From JAGVSR01 sp964589785 (GTDB lineage: Bacteria > Pseudomonadota > Alphaproteobacteria > Rhizobiales > Hyphomicrobiaceae), in assembly GCA_964589785.1 (NCBI GenBank), contig CAZPUQ010000002.1:1-64000 (forward strand): 64,000 bases of DNA, written 5' to 3'. The notes below the pieces were generated by a model. The model was not told the origin of the DNA. It did no database searches and saw only the letters and a list, made by a program, of their open reading frames with translations. The translations under genes and the position numbers were made by a program. Shown here one piece after another: positions 1-8,363 of this stretch; position 1 is the first letter of the stretch, and every line of letters starts with the position of its first letter.

Positions 1-53
1 GCACCAGTCTGGGGGACTGGGGGTCGGAGGTTCAAATCCTCTCGCTCCGACCA
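1..53 (+). tRNA. tRNA-Pro(GGG), 3' part
   Basis: The first 53 bases are the end of a tRNA gene cut by the window edge. The anticodon stem CCAGT/ACTGG encloses the loop CTGGGGG, which gives anticodon GGG (proline). The T-arm GGAGG-TTCAAAT-CCTCT follows, then the acceptor strand and an encoded CCA. The 3' ends of tRNA genes are common attachment sites for integrative elements, and mobile-element genes start directly downstream. No second copy of the acceptor end was seen in the window. Confidence 0.93.
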
Positions 54-304
54 ATATCCTTCAAGTACTTATCGGATTCCGCTTCAGGGATTCAGGCTGA
101 TTTTGATCCGATTTTGATCCTTCGCTGCCGGGCGTCCCTAGACGGATTTGGCAGGAGTGGATCGTGGTCGGCAGCCTTAACGTAGGTCTGAATCGGTCAA
201 ACTTCCAGCTTATAAAATGCACGGTGAGGGGTGCTGCCGGGCGAGGGTCCGCAGCCGCGTAGTTCGAGACCGTGCCAAGCATACGGCTGTGTGGTGACAT
301 GGAT
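54..304. other. Non-coding stretch after the tRNA
   Basis: No convincing gene is visible. The reading frames across this stretch have no ribosome site and no recognisable protein. It contains a short direct repeat, GATTTTGATCC, at about 100-120. It separates the tRNA end from the first element-type sequence and could hold the element's left end. Confidence 0.4.
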
Positions 305-418
305 TTAGCGGCGGGGCGGGAAGCGCAATTTTTCATCCTGCAGCACTGCGAAAGTTAACGGGCCTCCCCTGATGGCCGAGGTGTTCTGGATCGAGCTGTT
401 CAGTGGGCGCGGCGCGCC
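305..418 (+). pseudogene. Decayed fragment of the GIY-YIG-like gene
   Basis: About 110 bases here match 1015-1126, the middle of the intact gene at 874-1398, with only scattered differences. Read in the same frame, the copy has a TAA stop where the intact gene has a GAA codon (near 355) and one extra base in the C-run near 365, so it cannot be translated through. No start or end of the gene is present. It is a relic of a local duplication around the H-NS-like gene that lies between the two copies. Confidence 0.85.
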
Positions 419-504
419 GAACTTACAATCTGCGGCGATTGACCTTCCGGATCCGATCGAATAGCCAGTTCAACTGAATTCGAAGTGAAGTGGAGCGTGC
501 ACGC

Positions 505-813
505 ATGAAAGCGAGCGAACTAGCAGCATTGAGCCTCAAGGAATTGCGGGTGCTGCAGGAACGTGTTGAGGCGGCGATTGCGGAGCGCGAAAAGCAAGAC
601 CGCGCTGACGTGAGGGCTAAGCTTGCTGACATGGCTGAGAAGGCGGGCTTCAGCGTGGGCGAGCTGTTCGGTTCGGGCAGGAATCAGAAGCGTGGCGCAG
701 CTACCATCAAGTTCCGGAATCCAAAAGATCCCTCTCAGACCTGGACTGGTCGCGGACGTAGGCCGAATTGGATGGTAGAGGCCGGCGGGGACGTTGATCG
801 CTTTCGCGTCTGA
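505..813 (+). CDS. H-NS family nucleoid-associated protein
   Basis: A 102-residue protein with an N-terminal helical oligomerisation part (about residues 1-45) and a C-terminal H-NS DNA-binding motif, including TWTGRGRRPNWM near residues 80-92. H-NS proteins bind curved AT-rich DNA and silence horizontally acquired genes. The ATG at 505 is chosen because GGAG lies 9 bases upstream; a GTG at 490 in the same frame would add five residues. A silencer carried by the element could limit its own fitness cost. The family call is firm; the regulatory role is inferred. Confidence 0.88.
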   Translation: MKASELAALSLKELRVLQERVEAAIAEREKQDRADVRAKLADMAEKAGFSVGELFGSGRNQKRGAATIKFRNPKDPSQTWTGRGRRPNWMVEAGGDVDRFRV

Positions 814-873
814 CACCATACATCAGTATGGCGCGAAAGGATTTCAGCGGCCGGGTTGCGGTAAACTGGAAGG

Positions 874-1398
874 GTGAGTTTCGTCATCTATGCCATCGCC
901 GATCCCCGCTGCCGGAAGGTATTTTATATCGGGCACACATCGCGGCTCGATCTGCGCATTGAGCAGCACCTGGAAGCCGGTGAGACCATTTGCGGTCTTC
1001 GTGTTCAGGAGATCGTAGCGGCGGGGCGGGAACCGCAGTTTTTCATCCTTCAGCACTGCGAGAGTGAACGGGCCGCCCTGATGGCCGAGGTGTTCTGGAT
1101 CGACCTGCTCAGTGGGCGCGGGGTGGCGTTGGCCAACAATCAGGCGTTCGATGGCTATAGCGCCCGGGCCGGGGAAAAGCGGCGGCTGCGCGAGGAGCTG
1201 GGAGCGGGAACGCGCATGGAGCAGCTGGCGGCGATTGCCAATGGCCGGCCTGTCAGGGAAGGGCGGCGCTGGTCGCGCAAGGAAGACCAGATGATGCTGC
1301 GGCTGAAGCGGGAAGGGAAATCGGACTTTGAGATCGCTGATCAGCTTTCCCGGTCGGTGGGGGCGATAGGGGCGCGGCTGGCGCAGAAGGCGGTATAA
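874..1398 (+). CDS. GIY-YIG-like protein with C-terminal Myb/HTH-like segment
   Basis: A 174-residue protein. Residues 1-95 resemble the GIY-YIG nuclease fold: an initial strand (FVIYAIADP) then VFYIGHTS, with a later conserved ENxQ-like Asn (ANNQAFDG). Residues about 130-174 (RRWSRKEDQMMLRL onward) look like a Myb/SANT-type helix bundle that could bind DNA. The start is GTG; the G-rich stretch just before it is too close to be an ideal ribosome site, so the start is uncertain. A broken copy of its middle lies at 305-418. Endonuclease activity is not proven because the catalytic Arg and Glu cannot be placed with confidence. Confidence 0.65.
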   Translation: MSFVIYAIADPRCRKVFYIGHTSRLDLRIEQHLEAGETICGLRVQEIVAAGREPQFFILQHCESERAALMAEVFWIDLLSGRGVALANNQAFDGYSARAGEKRRLREELGAGTRMEQLAAIANGRPVREGRRWSRKEDQMMLRLKREGKSDFEIADQLSRSVGAIGARLAQKAV

Positions 1399-1416
1399 GG
1401 TTCGCGGTGCGTTGTT

Positions 1417-1995
1417 TCACCTGCCGGGGGCCGGGTCGATCCTGAAGTATTTTTTCTGAAAGCGGCTTTGCGCGGAAAAATCGGGTGGAGCGTCGAAGGC
1501 TTCGAGCGGTGCGATCGTGTCGGGTTTGTAGTTGAAGGGCACGAACCTCAAGTCTTGATAGAGCTGATGGCTGGGCGGCTTGGCCTGAAGGATATCTTCG
1601 AGGGTGGTCTGTTGCGAAATTGGTGCCGGCAGATCCTGGTGGTGGTCAAGCAGGTTGATGCGGTCGTTGCGCTCGGCAAATTCCCAGATTGAGAACAGGT
1701 AGGAACCGTCCGGCTGGGCGATCAGGAAGCTTGCAAAGCCGATGTCGTAGGGCAAGGCGTCGGAGGGGCTGCGGTAGGTCAGCCGATCGTCGATCCACAA
1801 AAAGAGCGGTTTGCCGTCGTCATGCGGCCAGAGATCCATGGCCAAGGCGAGGTGGCGCGCGTGCTGGGCGGCCTCGTCGTGGGCCAGGCCTGATTTTTCA
1901 AATGCTGAGAGCAGCCGCCCTTCGCAAGCGTCGCGGTCGTTGCGCGCCGGTCGGGCGATGTCCTGGAGCTCCTGTTCAAATTCCTTCAGCAGCAT
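1417..1995 (-). CDS. Hypothetical protein, 192 aa
   Basis: No family recognised. The protein is soluble, acidic and free of membrane segments, with an aromatic-rich centre (PLFLWIDDRLTYRSP, YLFSIWEF). It converges with the GIY-YIG-like gene and ends 18 bases from it. Composition and codon use are those of a real gene, and the plus-strand frames opposite are much less protein-like. Function unknown. Confidence 0.7.
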   Translation of the reverse strand: MLLKEFEQELQDIARPARNDRDACEGRLLSAFEKSGLAHDEAAQHARHLALAMDLWPHDDGKPLFLWIDDRLTYRSPSDALPYDIGFASFLIAQPDGSYLFSIWEFAERNDRINLLDHHQDLPAPISQQTTLEDILQAKPPSHQLYQDLRFVPFNYKPDTIAPLEAFDAPPDFSAQSRFQKKYFRIDPAPGR

Positions 1996-2325
1996 GCCGA
2001 TATCCCGTTGAAAATGTATTAGTGGCGAGGAGTGTTGGGCCGCTTGCAGCGGCCGGTCCGCTCGGGAGAGTAAAGCCTAGTGCGTTTGCGCGATTGTCCC
2101 TCGGTCGGCCAACAGTGCCTGTGGTGCGATGTCAGTCCGCGCTTCCTGAAAAGTCCTGAGCAGCATTGTCGTTTTTGACCCGTCACACTCGTCCGCATCA
2201 TACGCGGGCGTTTCTTGAGATGGCGATTTCTTTCTCCGGTGTCCGTCGTCTCGGCCATGCGAAGCCTTCTGGGGCTGGGCGAAAGGCTTCGATGTCCGGA
2301 GCCTCCGAAACCGGAGAGAAATACC
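1996..2325. promoter_or_regulatory. Intergenic region with leader hairpin
   Basis: No larger gene is supported here. The stretch contains a perfect 9-bp inverted repeat CGAAGCCTT (2260-2268) / AAGGCTTCG (2283-2291) and ends with GGAGAGAA just before the small gene at 2326. This hairpin-plus-GAGA layout is the same as that in front of many minus-strand genes between 25 and 48 kb. Confidence 0.5.
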
Positions 2326-2505
2326 ATGCTCAAGAAAATCACCCACGAATTCGCAGCCGCCTGCACCGATCAGCAACTCCACTGCCTCCTGCACAGTCTT
2401 TTCAATCAGCTGGCCGATCGTCATATGGACGCTCAAGGGCGGCACTGCTGTCACGCCTCGGTTCAAGTCGTACGCAGAGCGCTCGCCGTGCTCCCCCCGA
2501 GGTGA
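2326..2505 (+). CDS. Small hypothetical protein, 59 aa
   Basis: The ATG at 2326 has GGAGAG seven bases upstream and begins MLKKITHEF, followed by a His/Cys-containing helix (ADRHMDAQGRHCCH). Support comes from the good ribosome site and the element-type leader hairpin upstream rather than from any known family. Longer frames overlapping on the minus strand have no comparable start. Confidence 0.5.
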   Translation: MLKKITHEFAAACTDQQLHCLLHSLFNQLADRHMDAQGRHCCHASVQVVRRALAVLPPR

Positions 2506-2602
2506 GCCCGGCGTTCTGCTTCTTTTGCAGCCAAGGTCTTTATAACAAGGCGGTGGCTCACAAGGCTCTTGGTGTTGGCAGGAAGCGATGCGGGAACACG
2601 CC

Positions 2603-3151
2603 ATGGCTGTTGAGCTTGATGACAGTGCGATGCTGCTGGAGCTGAAAATCTGGATGGACGGCGCGCGCGCGGCGCTTCCTGGCCATCCGAAGATCCGGCA
2701 TGCGGAAGAGCAGCTATGGAAGATCAACAACATCGCTGAGCAACTGAAAGCGGAGGCGAGTGAAAAGCTGTCGGTGCTCGAGGCGCGCTACGATCCGGAT
2801 CTGCAGAAGAAGATGGCGCTGGGTAGCGTTGCGGGCTCTTTTTCGAAGGCGAATACGAGGCTGGAGATCTATGCCCGGGAACGCCAGGCGATTGTCGAAG
2901 AATTTTCAGTGCGCAATGACGGGCTCTGGCGTCAGCGCATGGTGCTGACGCGCGATGTGCTGACAGCGGTGGAGCGGCAGGAGATCAAGCGGATCGGCCC
3001 CGTCGGTCAGCAGCGACCAGCGCTCGAACGGTTCAAGGGACATCAGAGCAACGTGTCTGATAGCTTGATGGAGCGGCTGCGGGCGCGCGCCATCGAACGG
3101 CAGGCGGAGGCTGAGAATGCGCCGAAACCCGGCATCGAGATCGAGCGGTAG
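2603..3151 (+). CDS. Hypothetical helical protein, 182 aa
   Basis: No family recognised. The protein is almost entirely charged and helical, probably a coiled coil, with no membrane segments. The ATG at 2603 has GGGAA six bases upstream; the ATG at 2588 has its purine tract only two bases away and is less likely. It lies just upstream of the first copy of the unknown-plus-ankyrin cassette and reads the same way. The second cassette has no equivalent of this gene beside it. Confidence 0.72.
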   Translation: MAVELDDSAMLLELKIWMDGARAALPGHPKIRHAEEQLWKINNIAEQLKAEASEKLSVLEARYDPDLQKKMALGSVAGSFSKANTRLEIYARERQAIVEEFSVRNDGLWRQRMVLTRDVLTAVERQEIKRIGPVGQQRPALERFKGHQSNVSDSLMERLRARAIERQAEAENAPKPGIEIER

Positions 3152-3243
3152 CGTTGCCGGGCTGGTGGGCCGGCTCCTCTTGGCGGGAGCAGTCAATTGT
3201 TGGAGGATAGCCGGCCAAGGGCAGGGGGATCAGGGGCTGATCA

Positions 3244-4334
3244 ATGAAGGCGGGGAAGGGGCCTGCAAAACCGTTGCCGAACGCGCTGACGGGCTTGGCG
3301 CAGGTGCGTGGGGCAAGTGCGGCTGAAAAACGCCTCGTGCTTTACTATCCGGATGCGTTCAAGCGCCACTACCTCGAAATCCTGGATCGCTATCGACAGG
3401 AGCTTGCGCGGCAGGGCGGCAAGCCGGTGGGTTGGAAGACGATCCGCAATATGATCATGGCCCCTGAAGACGAGAAGCTTGCCAGGGAAAGGGGCGGGCA
3501 GCGCGACCGGATCAATGTCGAAACGACGCGCCCGGAATCGACCGCCGTGTCGGAGAATGATTTCAAGGGCTGGTATGACAAGGATAAGTCGCATCTGCCG
3601 TCCGATGTGAAGTTTCAGTACATCGAACGGTTCGTGCGCTTCTTGCGAAAAAGCGGCGCGATTGACGATATCGAGCGGGCCTTGGATCTGTCGCAGGGGG
3701 AATACGTTCGGGACGCGCTGCATTTGTTTTATCGGCCGAATTCTTACGGCGGGGATCGCTTGGTGCTCAAGGAGCGCGATCTGGCGTTGGCTGAAAAGTT
3801 TGTGTCGGGAGGTTGTTTCGAGGTTGAGGCGCAGTGGATTGGAGACGGCCCGTCGCGGCCCGTGGTCTGCCTGCTTTTGGTGAGGGATTACGGCAATCAT
3901 GTCACGCCGGTCGATATCGTGCTGCTTCGGAAGGACGGGCGTGATGGGGAGGAAGGGCAGCCGGATTTTGTGCCGCTCTATACCGGGTTTCTGGTGACGG
4001 ACAACATTCTGGCCCTTGGCGAGGAACAGGTCGCGCTTTGGGTAAACTTATTTTGTCAAAGGGGAGCGGGGCGACGCCGCGGGATGATGGCATTGCGTCG
4101 TTGGCTGAGGGCGGAACGTACCAGTCGTCGGTGACGTTCAGCGCCGATGGCGCGGAAATTTCATTGGCGACAGGTGATGATCTTGCGTTGCTCGGGCCGG
4201 TGTTTGGCGTTGAAGCCGGCGGCAGCGATGAGAAGGAAGGTCTGACGGCTCCTGCAATGAGGCGGGTGGAGCGCGATGACAGGATCGAGGCTTTAGAGCG
4301 CAGCTTGGCATTCAGGTATCGGCCATGGGATTGA
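3244..4334 (+). pseudogene. Cassette protein, copy 1, frameshifted
   Basis: This is a paralogue of the 404-residue protein at 7149-8363. Shared blocks are VGW..IR..IM, DFKGWY, HLP...KFQYI.R and a C-terminal F.YRP. The reading frame runs from ATG 3244 (AGGGG eight bases upstream) to about 4038, then switches by -1 at CTTTGGG. After the switch the frame carries the expected ending (LAFRYRPWD) and overlaps the ankyrin gene exactly as in copy 2. Without the shift, translation runs in the wrong frame to 4134. One missing base in the T-run explains it; a sequencing error or programmed slippage is possible. Function unknown. Confidence 0.75.
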
Positions 4335-4678
4335 GCAAAGCGGAGATCGAGCGCAAGCTCAAGCAGATGATCGGCAATCCGCTGTTCGACGCGGCGCGGA
4401 TGGACGATGTGGGGCTTATGCGGGGGGCGCTGGACCGCGGGCGTTCTTTGAATGAGCAAGGGCCGGGTAGCGGGTTCACGCCCTTGCATACGGCAGCGCT
4501 GAACGGGAGCCTGCGGTTCCTAGAGGAAGCCCTTAAGATCAAGCATGTCGATCCTTGGATCAGGGACAACAAGGGCATGCTGGCGATTGATCATGCGGAA
4601 GTGCGCAGGGATCGAGCGGCTATGAATCTGCTGTTCGAGGCCATGTACCCCGATGGGCGGGTGCGGTTTTCGGAATAG
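4325..4678 (+). CDS. Ankyrin-repeat protein, cassette copy 1
   Basis: A 117-residue protein with one clear ankyrin repeat (GFTPLHTAALNGSLRFLEEAL, about residues 53-73) and degenerate repeats on both sides, ending EAMYPDGRV. It overlaps the end of the upstream cassette gene by 10 bases, which suggests translational coupling. The paralogue at 8357-8713 keeps the same overlap and motifs. Ankyrin repeats bind proteins, so this is probably a partner or inhibitor of the upstream protein; that role is inference. Confidence 0.82.
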   Translation: MGLSKAEIERKLKQMIGNPLFDAARMDDVGLMRGALDRGRSLNEQGPGSGFTPLHTAALNGSLRFLEEALKIKHVDPWIRDNKGMLAIDHAEVRRDRAAMNLLFEAMYPDGRVRFSE

Positions 4679-4765
4679 CGATTGCTAGAAAGGTGGAGTG
4701 GGGAAGAAGCGGCTTGCCGAGCATGCTGTTGGAGCTGGCAAGCCGCAGGGTTGGGGTGCGCGAAA

Positions 4766-5065
4766 TCAAGAGCCCGGTTCTGGGGCCATATAGATCCATC
4801 CGCCGTCACTGGATTTGTTTTGCGGGACGGTTTTGTCGGGCCAGGAGTCGGATGCAATTGGAGGGAAGTCATGAAATTTCTGCTCGACGCGGTGGGCCGG
4901 CGTATTTGATGCGTCGGCTGCGTTTTTGCTTAGGTGCGGGAAATCTTTGGCGTTTTGAATGGCGCAGATTTCGTCGCTCGTAATGACGTGGTCTATATAA
5001 AGGCCGAAGGCGGTGCCGGCCGAGAAGGCAGCGGCCAGAGATGAAATAAATAATCGTTTAGACAT
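4766..5065 (-). CDS. Small exported hypothetical protein, 99 aa
   Basis: It begins MSKRLFISSLAAAFSAGTAF, a basic start followed by a hydrophobic segment like a signal peptide or membrane anchor. The rest is polar, with two cysteines at most. The frame remains open further upstream to 5257, but the ATG at 5065 gives a sensible exported protein. The ribosome site is weak (AGAAAG). No family recognised. Confidence 0.55.
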   Translation of the reverse strand: MSKRLFISSLAAAFSAGTAFGLYIDHVITSDEICAIQNAKDFPHLSKNAADASNTPAHRVEQKFHDFPPIASDSWPDKTVPQNKSSDGGWIYMAPEPGS

Positions 5066-5240
5066 AATGTAGTTATCTTTCTGGATCTTCTCCGTAATTG
5101 TTGACGATGATTTGGCATTGCATAATTTATTGCGATAATGCAAGAAAAAACTCTTTCTGCATTGCTCGGCAAAGCCGCGCTCGCCGTTCTCTTTCTCTGG
5201 GCCGATTGTGGGGATTGCCGCTGATTTGGCGGGCGCGGAA

Positions 5241-5693
5241 TCAGGCGTTGGCCGCAATGATCTTGCCGATTGTTCCGGTGGCGGCGATTTGTTCGTCGAG
5301 TGAGGCCGGATCGGGAAGGGCGGATTTCAGGGCGATCAGGTAGCGGATATGGCAGCGGTGAAGGTCGAGGGTGTTGTTGCGCAAGGCGGGAAGGTCGGTT
5401 AGGGCGGCTGTTTTCGGGAATGCGGTGACAATCTGGCGGTTGCCCCAGCCATGGGTCATTTTATAGCGGCAGAGATCTTCGGCGCGATGACGGGGGAAGT
5501 AGGGGCTGATGTATTCGATCGGGGGGCTTCGGGCTGCTAAATAGGCGGATACGGCGCTGAAATCGATCTGGCGTGCCAGGTATGGGTATTCGGACAGGAT
5601 CTGGTCGGGGGTTGCCTGCCAGCACATTTTGTAAAAGCAGAAATCGAGCGTGTTGCGGTGCTCGGGCGGCGCGGGAAACGGTGACGGGTCCAT
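5241..5693 (-). CDS. Hypothetical protein, 150 aa
   Basis: No known family. Soluble and rich in Tyr and Pro, with recurrent aromatic pairs (DFCFYKMCW, YISPYFPRHR). It lies upstream of the small exported protein on the same strand, separated by about 175 bases. It is divergent from the XRE regulator at 5869 across an AT-rich 175-base spacer that probably holds both promoters. Confidence 0.6.
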   Translation of the reverse strand: MDPSPFPAPPEHRNTLDFCFYKMCWQATPDQILSEYPYLARQIDFSAVSAYLAARSPPIEYISPYFPRHRAEDLCRYKMTHGWGNRQIVTAFPKTAALTDLPALRNNTLDLHRCHIRYLIALKSALPDPASLDEQIAATGTIGKIIAANA

Positions 5694-5868
5694 AGTGGAA
5701 TTGACGCGTAAGAATCGAGCGCGGTCAAGAATTATTGGCGTCTTTTATTTATGTCAATTTATGGTTGTGCTTTAATTGGTGAAATACAAAGGTATGCTTA
5801 TTTGAAATAGATGGGTATTTTCTGGTAATATTAGAGAATGTGCAACTACTAATTGAGGGAAAATCATA
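5694..5868. promoter_or_regulatory. AT-rich divergent promoter region
   Basis: The 175 bases between two divergent genes are far more AT-rich than their surroundings, with long A/T tracts. This is the expected place for the promoter and autoregulatory site of the XRE-type regulator downstream. No specific operator could be assigned. Confidence 0.4.
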
Positions 5869-6258
5869 ATGAGTACATGGAAAAAAAGAGCCGTGAAAGA
5901 GCGGTCAAAGCTGGTCAATTCGTTGACGCGCTGGCGGGTAATCCGCAAAAAATCGCAGCAGGATCTGTGCCGGGACGTGGGGTCGGCACAGGCGCAGCTT
6001 TCGCGGATCGAGGTTGGGACAACCGGGTTGTCATTGGGCCTGGTGCTGGACATGAGCAAAGCGCTTGATTGCGAGCTGATGGTGGTACCCACAGAGCTGC
6101 GCGGGCAGGTGTTTGCGATCGTTGATCGCTTTGCCCAGGAGCGCGAGCTCGATCTTGGCCCGCGCACGATACCCGGGCGCAAGCGAGGCAGCGGCCCAGG
6201 GGTTCATGCCGGGATGCTGGCCTCGAGGACGCTGGTTGGCACGGGTGTGGGTGCTTAG
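5869..6258 (+). CDS. XRE-family transcriptional regulator
   Basis: A 129-residue protein with an HTH_3 domain at about residues 20-75: RWRVIRKKSQQDLCRDVGSA, then QAQLSRIEVG, the usual recognition-helix and turn pattern. The C-terminus is short, basic and glycine-rich. GAGGGA lies 9-10 bases before the ATG. It converges with, and overlaps by four bases, the sigma-factor gene. It probably represses element genes and perhaps the divergent gene at 5693; targets are unknown. Confidence 0.8.
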   Translation: MSTWKKRAVKERSKLVNSLTRWRVIRKKSQQDLCRDVGSAQAQLSRIEVGTTGLSLGLVLDMSKALDCELMVVPTELRGQVFAIVDRFAQERELDLGPRTIPGRKRGSGPGVHAGMLASRTLVGTGVGA

Positions 6259-7115
6259 GCATCGGTCTGTTGTGCCGCGGTTGCTTCGATTGCGATGAAT
6301 CCGGTCGAAGCCGCCTTCAGCTTTTTGAGCGCGCGGGTTTCGAGCTGGTGAACACGCTGCGGCGTGATTCCGAGCTTTTCAGCCAGACGCGCGATGGTTG
6401 GCGGATTGGGCGCGAGCACGCGTTCGCTGACGATCTGGCGCTCCCGGTCGGTGAGACGCATGATGAGCGAGCGCAGGTAGTCACGTTCCTGGATTTCTGA
6501 AACGAGGTCCTCGGGCGTTGGGGCAGGCTCGAGGACGGGATCGGTGGAAGAGAAAGTTTCCACGAGAGTCCCGTCCTCCGCGTTGGGCAGGGGCATGTCT
6601 GTCGACACATCGCGGGCAAGCCGCGCTTCGACAAGCGTGACGGTGGCGATGGAGATGCCGAGCTTGTCGGCAATAGTTTTCTGATAATCGTGGGGCAGGA
6701 CGCCGGCGTTGGCCTCGGCCAGCTTGTTGCGTTCGAAGCGGACGCGGAAGAAGGCGCGCTTGGTGTCGCCCGTGGGGGTGACGGCCACGATGCTGTGGTT
6801 GCGCATGATGTAATCTTTGATGGCGGTGCGGATCCAATAGGTGGCGTAGGTCGCAAAGGAGGCGTCGCCCGCCTTGGCAGGGTCGAAGCTATGGATGGCC
6901 TGCACCAGGGCCAGGGTGCCTTCGGAGATGATGTCCTCCAGCGGGATGTCGTAACGGCCGAAGGTTTTGGCTAATCTGACGACCAGGCCGCGGTGGTTCT
7001 TGACCAGCTGATCCAGGAGGTGCGGCGCGCGCGTTTCGTGGTACCGGGCGGCCAGCGAAAGGTTCTGGGCCTTGTCGAAAACGGGTGCCGGAACAGGGAG
7101 GGGTATGCGCGCCAT
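6255..7115 (-). CDS. RpoH-like RNA polymerase sigma factor
   Basis: A 286-residue group-3/4-type sigma-70 protein of the sigma-32 family. Region 2.2 is PLEDIISEGTLALVQAIHSF, region 2.4 contains ATYWIRTAIKDYIMRNHSIV and region 4.2 ends in GITPQRVHQLETRALKKLK. The length is normal for RpoH. It would direct core RNA polymerase to heat-shock-type promoters. Chromosomal rpoH has a different neighbourhood; here it lies between the XRE regulator and the second cassette, so it is probably an element-borne paralogue that drives element genes. That use is inferred. Confidence 0.85.
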   Translation of the reverse strand: MARIPLPVPAPVFDKAQNLSLAARYHETRAPHLLDQLVKNHRGLVVRLAKTFGRYDIPLEDIISEGTLALVQAIHSFDPAKAGDASFATYATYWIRTAIKDYIMRNHSIVAVTPTGDTKRAFFRVRFERNKLAEANAGVLPHDYQKTIADKLGISIATVTLVEARLARDVSTDMPLPNAEDGTLVETFSSTDPVLEPAPTPEDLVSEIQERDYLRSLIMRLTDRERQIVSERVLAPNPPTIARLAEKLGITPQRVHQLETRALKKLKAASTGFIAIEATAAQQTDA

Positions 7116-7148
7116 GGATCTGATTTCCTTCGTGAAAAGGCGTGATCG

Positions 7149-8363
7149 ATGAGCGCGAGTGAAAGGTCAGATGGCCCCGGTGCGAAGGGTAAGGTTGTTA
7201 CCCTTCGGGGCGGGAAGGCGGGGGAAGCCGGGGGGAAAAAGCCGGTCGATCCGGCGCTGGTCTATTTTCCGGATGGGCTGAAGCGGCACTACATGGATCT
7301 GCTGGTGCGCTATAAAAATGAGCTAACCCGGACGAGCAGAAAGCGCGTCGGCTGGCTGGCGATCCGCGATCAGATCATGGCCGAAGAGGATGCGGCGGCG
7401 GCTGAGAAGGAGGGGTGGAACGATCAGGATAAGAAAGTCAACCGGCCGCGGAGTGAATTGGTGCGGCTGGATGATTTCAAGGGCTGGTACAATCCCAAGA
7501 ACAACCACCTGCCGACGAACACGAAATTTCAGTACATTGACCGCTATATCCGCGGGCTCAGAGTGCAGGGCTTGCTGGATGAGGTCGAGCGCGCGATCTC
7601 GGACGCGAAGCGGGAATATCATCGCGAGTGTCTGGCGATATTCTACCATCCCCAGAACGCGTTTCAGGGCAACGAGCCCGCCGGGTACCAAGCCGAACTG
7701 GCAAAGATTTTGGATAATACGATTTTTGCAGCCTATTGCCGGCCGCAGGGCGATGACCCTTCATTCGAAAGCCAATACCTGCTGTTGCTGTTCTGTCATG
7801 CGTTCAAGGGCAATATCAGCCCGGTCGACGTCATTGCATGCGTGATCCCGCCGGGCCTCGAGTCTGGGCCATTGCAGCTTGGCAAAGTGCAATCGACGGC
7901 TCTGGATTGCTTGCGGCGCTTCGATACTTTGTCCTCGCGGCTGTTCTACCTCTATTCCGGGTTCATCGTGCTTGAGCGGTACGGAATGGCATCTCCGATG
8001 CGGACGTCGGGGGCTTCTGCAAGCCTTGCTCTCAGTAGTCCGACAGGGGCGAGCGTGTCGCAGTCAATGCTGACCTCGTTCCTGCCGCGTCATTTCAATC
8101 CGAGAGTTCACCTGTTCCCGACGGCAGCGGAGGAGCAGGAAGCCGCCATTCCGGTGAATGCCGCCGTAAGCTGGCCGGCGGATGACGTGGATTTGTTCAG
8201 GCGAATGGGCGTCGAGATCATTTCTCAATCGACAACATACTGGCTTGATCGGCCGCGTTCGGACCCCTTAGCGGGCTTTGTTCAGATTTCCGAGAGAGGG
8301 CCGCAGTATGTATCGCTGCTGGAATTGCGGGACAAGTTTGCCATTGGATATCGCCCGTGTTGA
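7149..8363 (+). CDS. Cassette protein, copy 2 (unknown, 404 aa)
   Basis: This is the intact paralogue of the frameshifted gene at 3244-4334. After a Gly/Lys-rich start (about residues 1-35) comes a conserved block: FPDGLKRHYMDLLVRYKNEL, VGW..IRDQIM, DDFKGWY, HLP..TKFQYIDRYIR and a C-terminal FAIGYRPC. There are no membrane segments and no recognisable catalytic motif. AAAAGG precedes the ATG by nine bases. It overlaps the following ankyrin gene by seven bases. No known family; the repeated pairing suggests a two-component function such as effector and partner. Confidence 0.8.
   Translation: MSASERSDGPGAKGKVVTLRGGKAGEAGGKKPVDPALVYFPDGLKRHYMDLLVRYKNELTRTSRKRVGWLAIRDQIMAEEDAAAAEKEGWNDQDKKVNRPRSELVRLDDFKGWYNPKNNHLPTNTKFQYIDRYIRGLRVQGLLDEVERAISDAKREYHRECLAIFYHPQNAFQGNEPAGYQAELAKILDNTIFAAYCRPQGDDPSFESQYLLLLFCHAFKGNISPVDVIACVIPPGLESGPLQLGKVQSTALDCLRRFDTLSSRLFYLYSGFIVLERYGMASPMRTSGASASLALSSPTGASVSQSMLTSFLPRHFNPRVHLFPTAAEEQEAAIPVNAAVSWPADDVDLFRRMGVEIISQSTTYWLDRPRSDPLAGFVQISERGPQYVSLLELRDKFAIGYRPC

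Noticed and set aside
1689..2733. Several long overlapping frames on both strands (e.g. 1689-2159 plus, 2077-2733 minus)
   Set aside because: Arg/Pro/Ser-rich translations without ribosome sites; they overlap better-supported genes and a hairpin leader.
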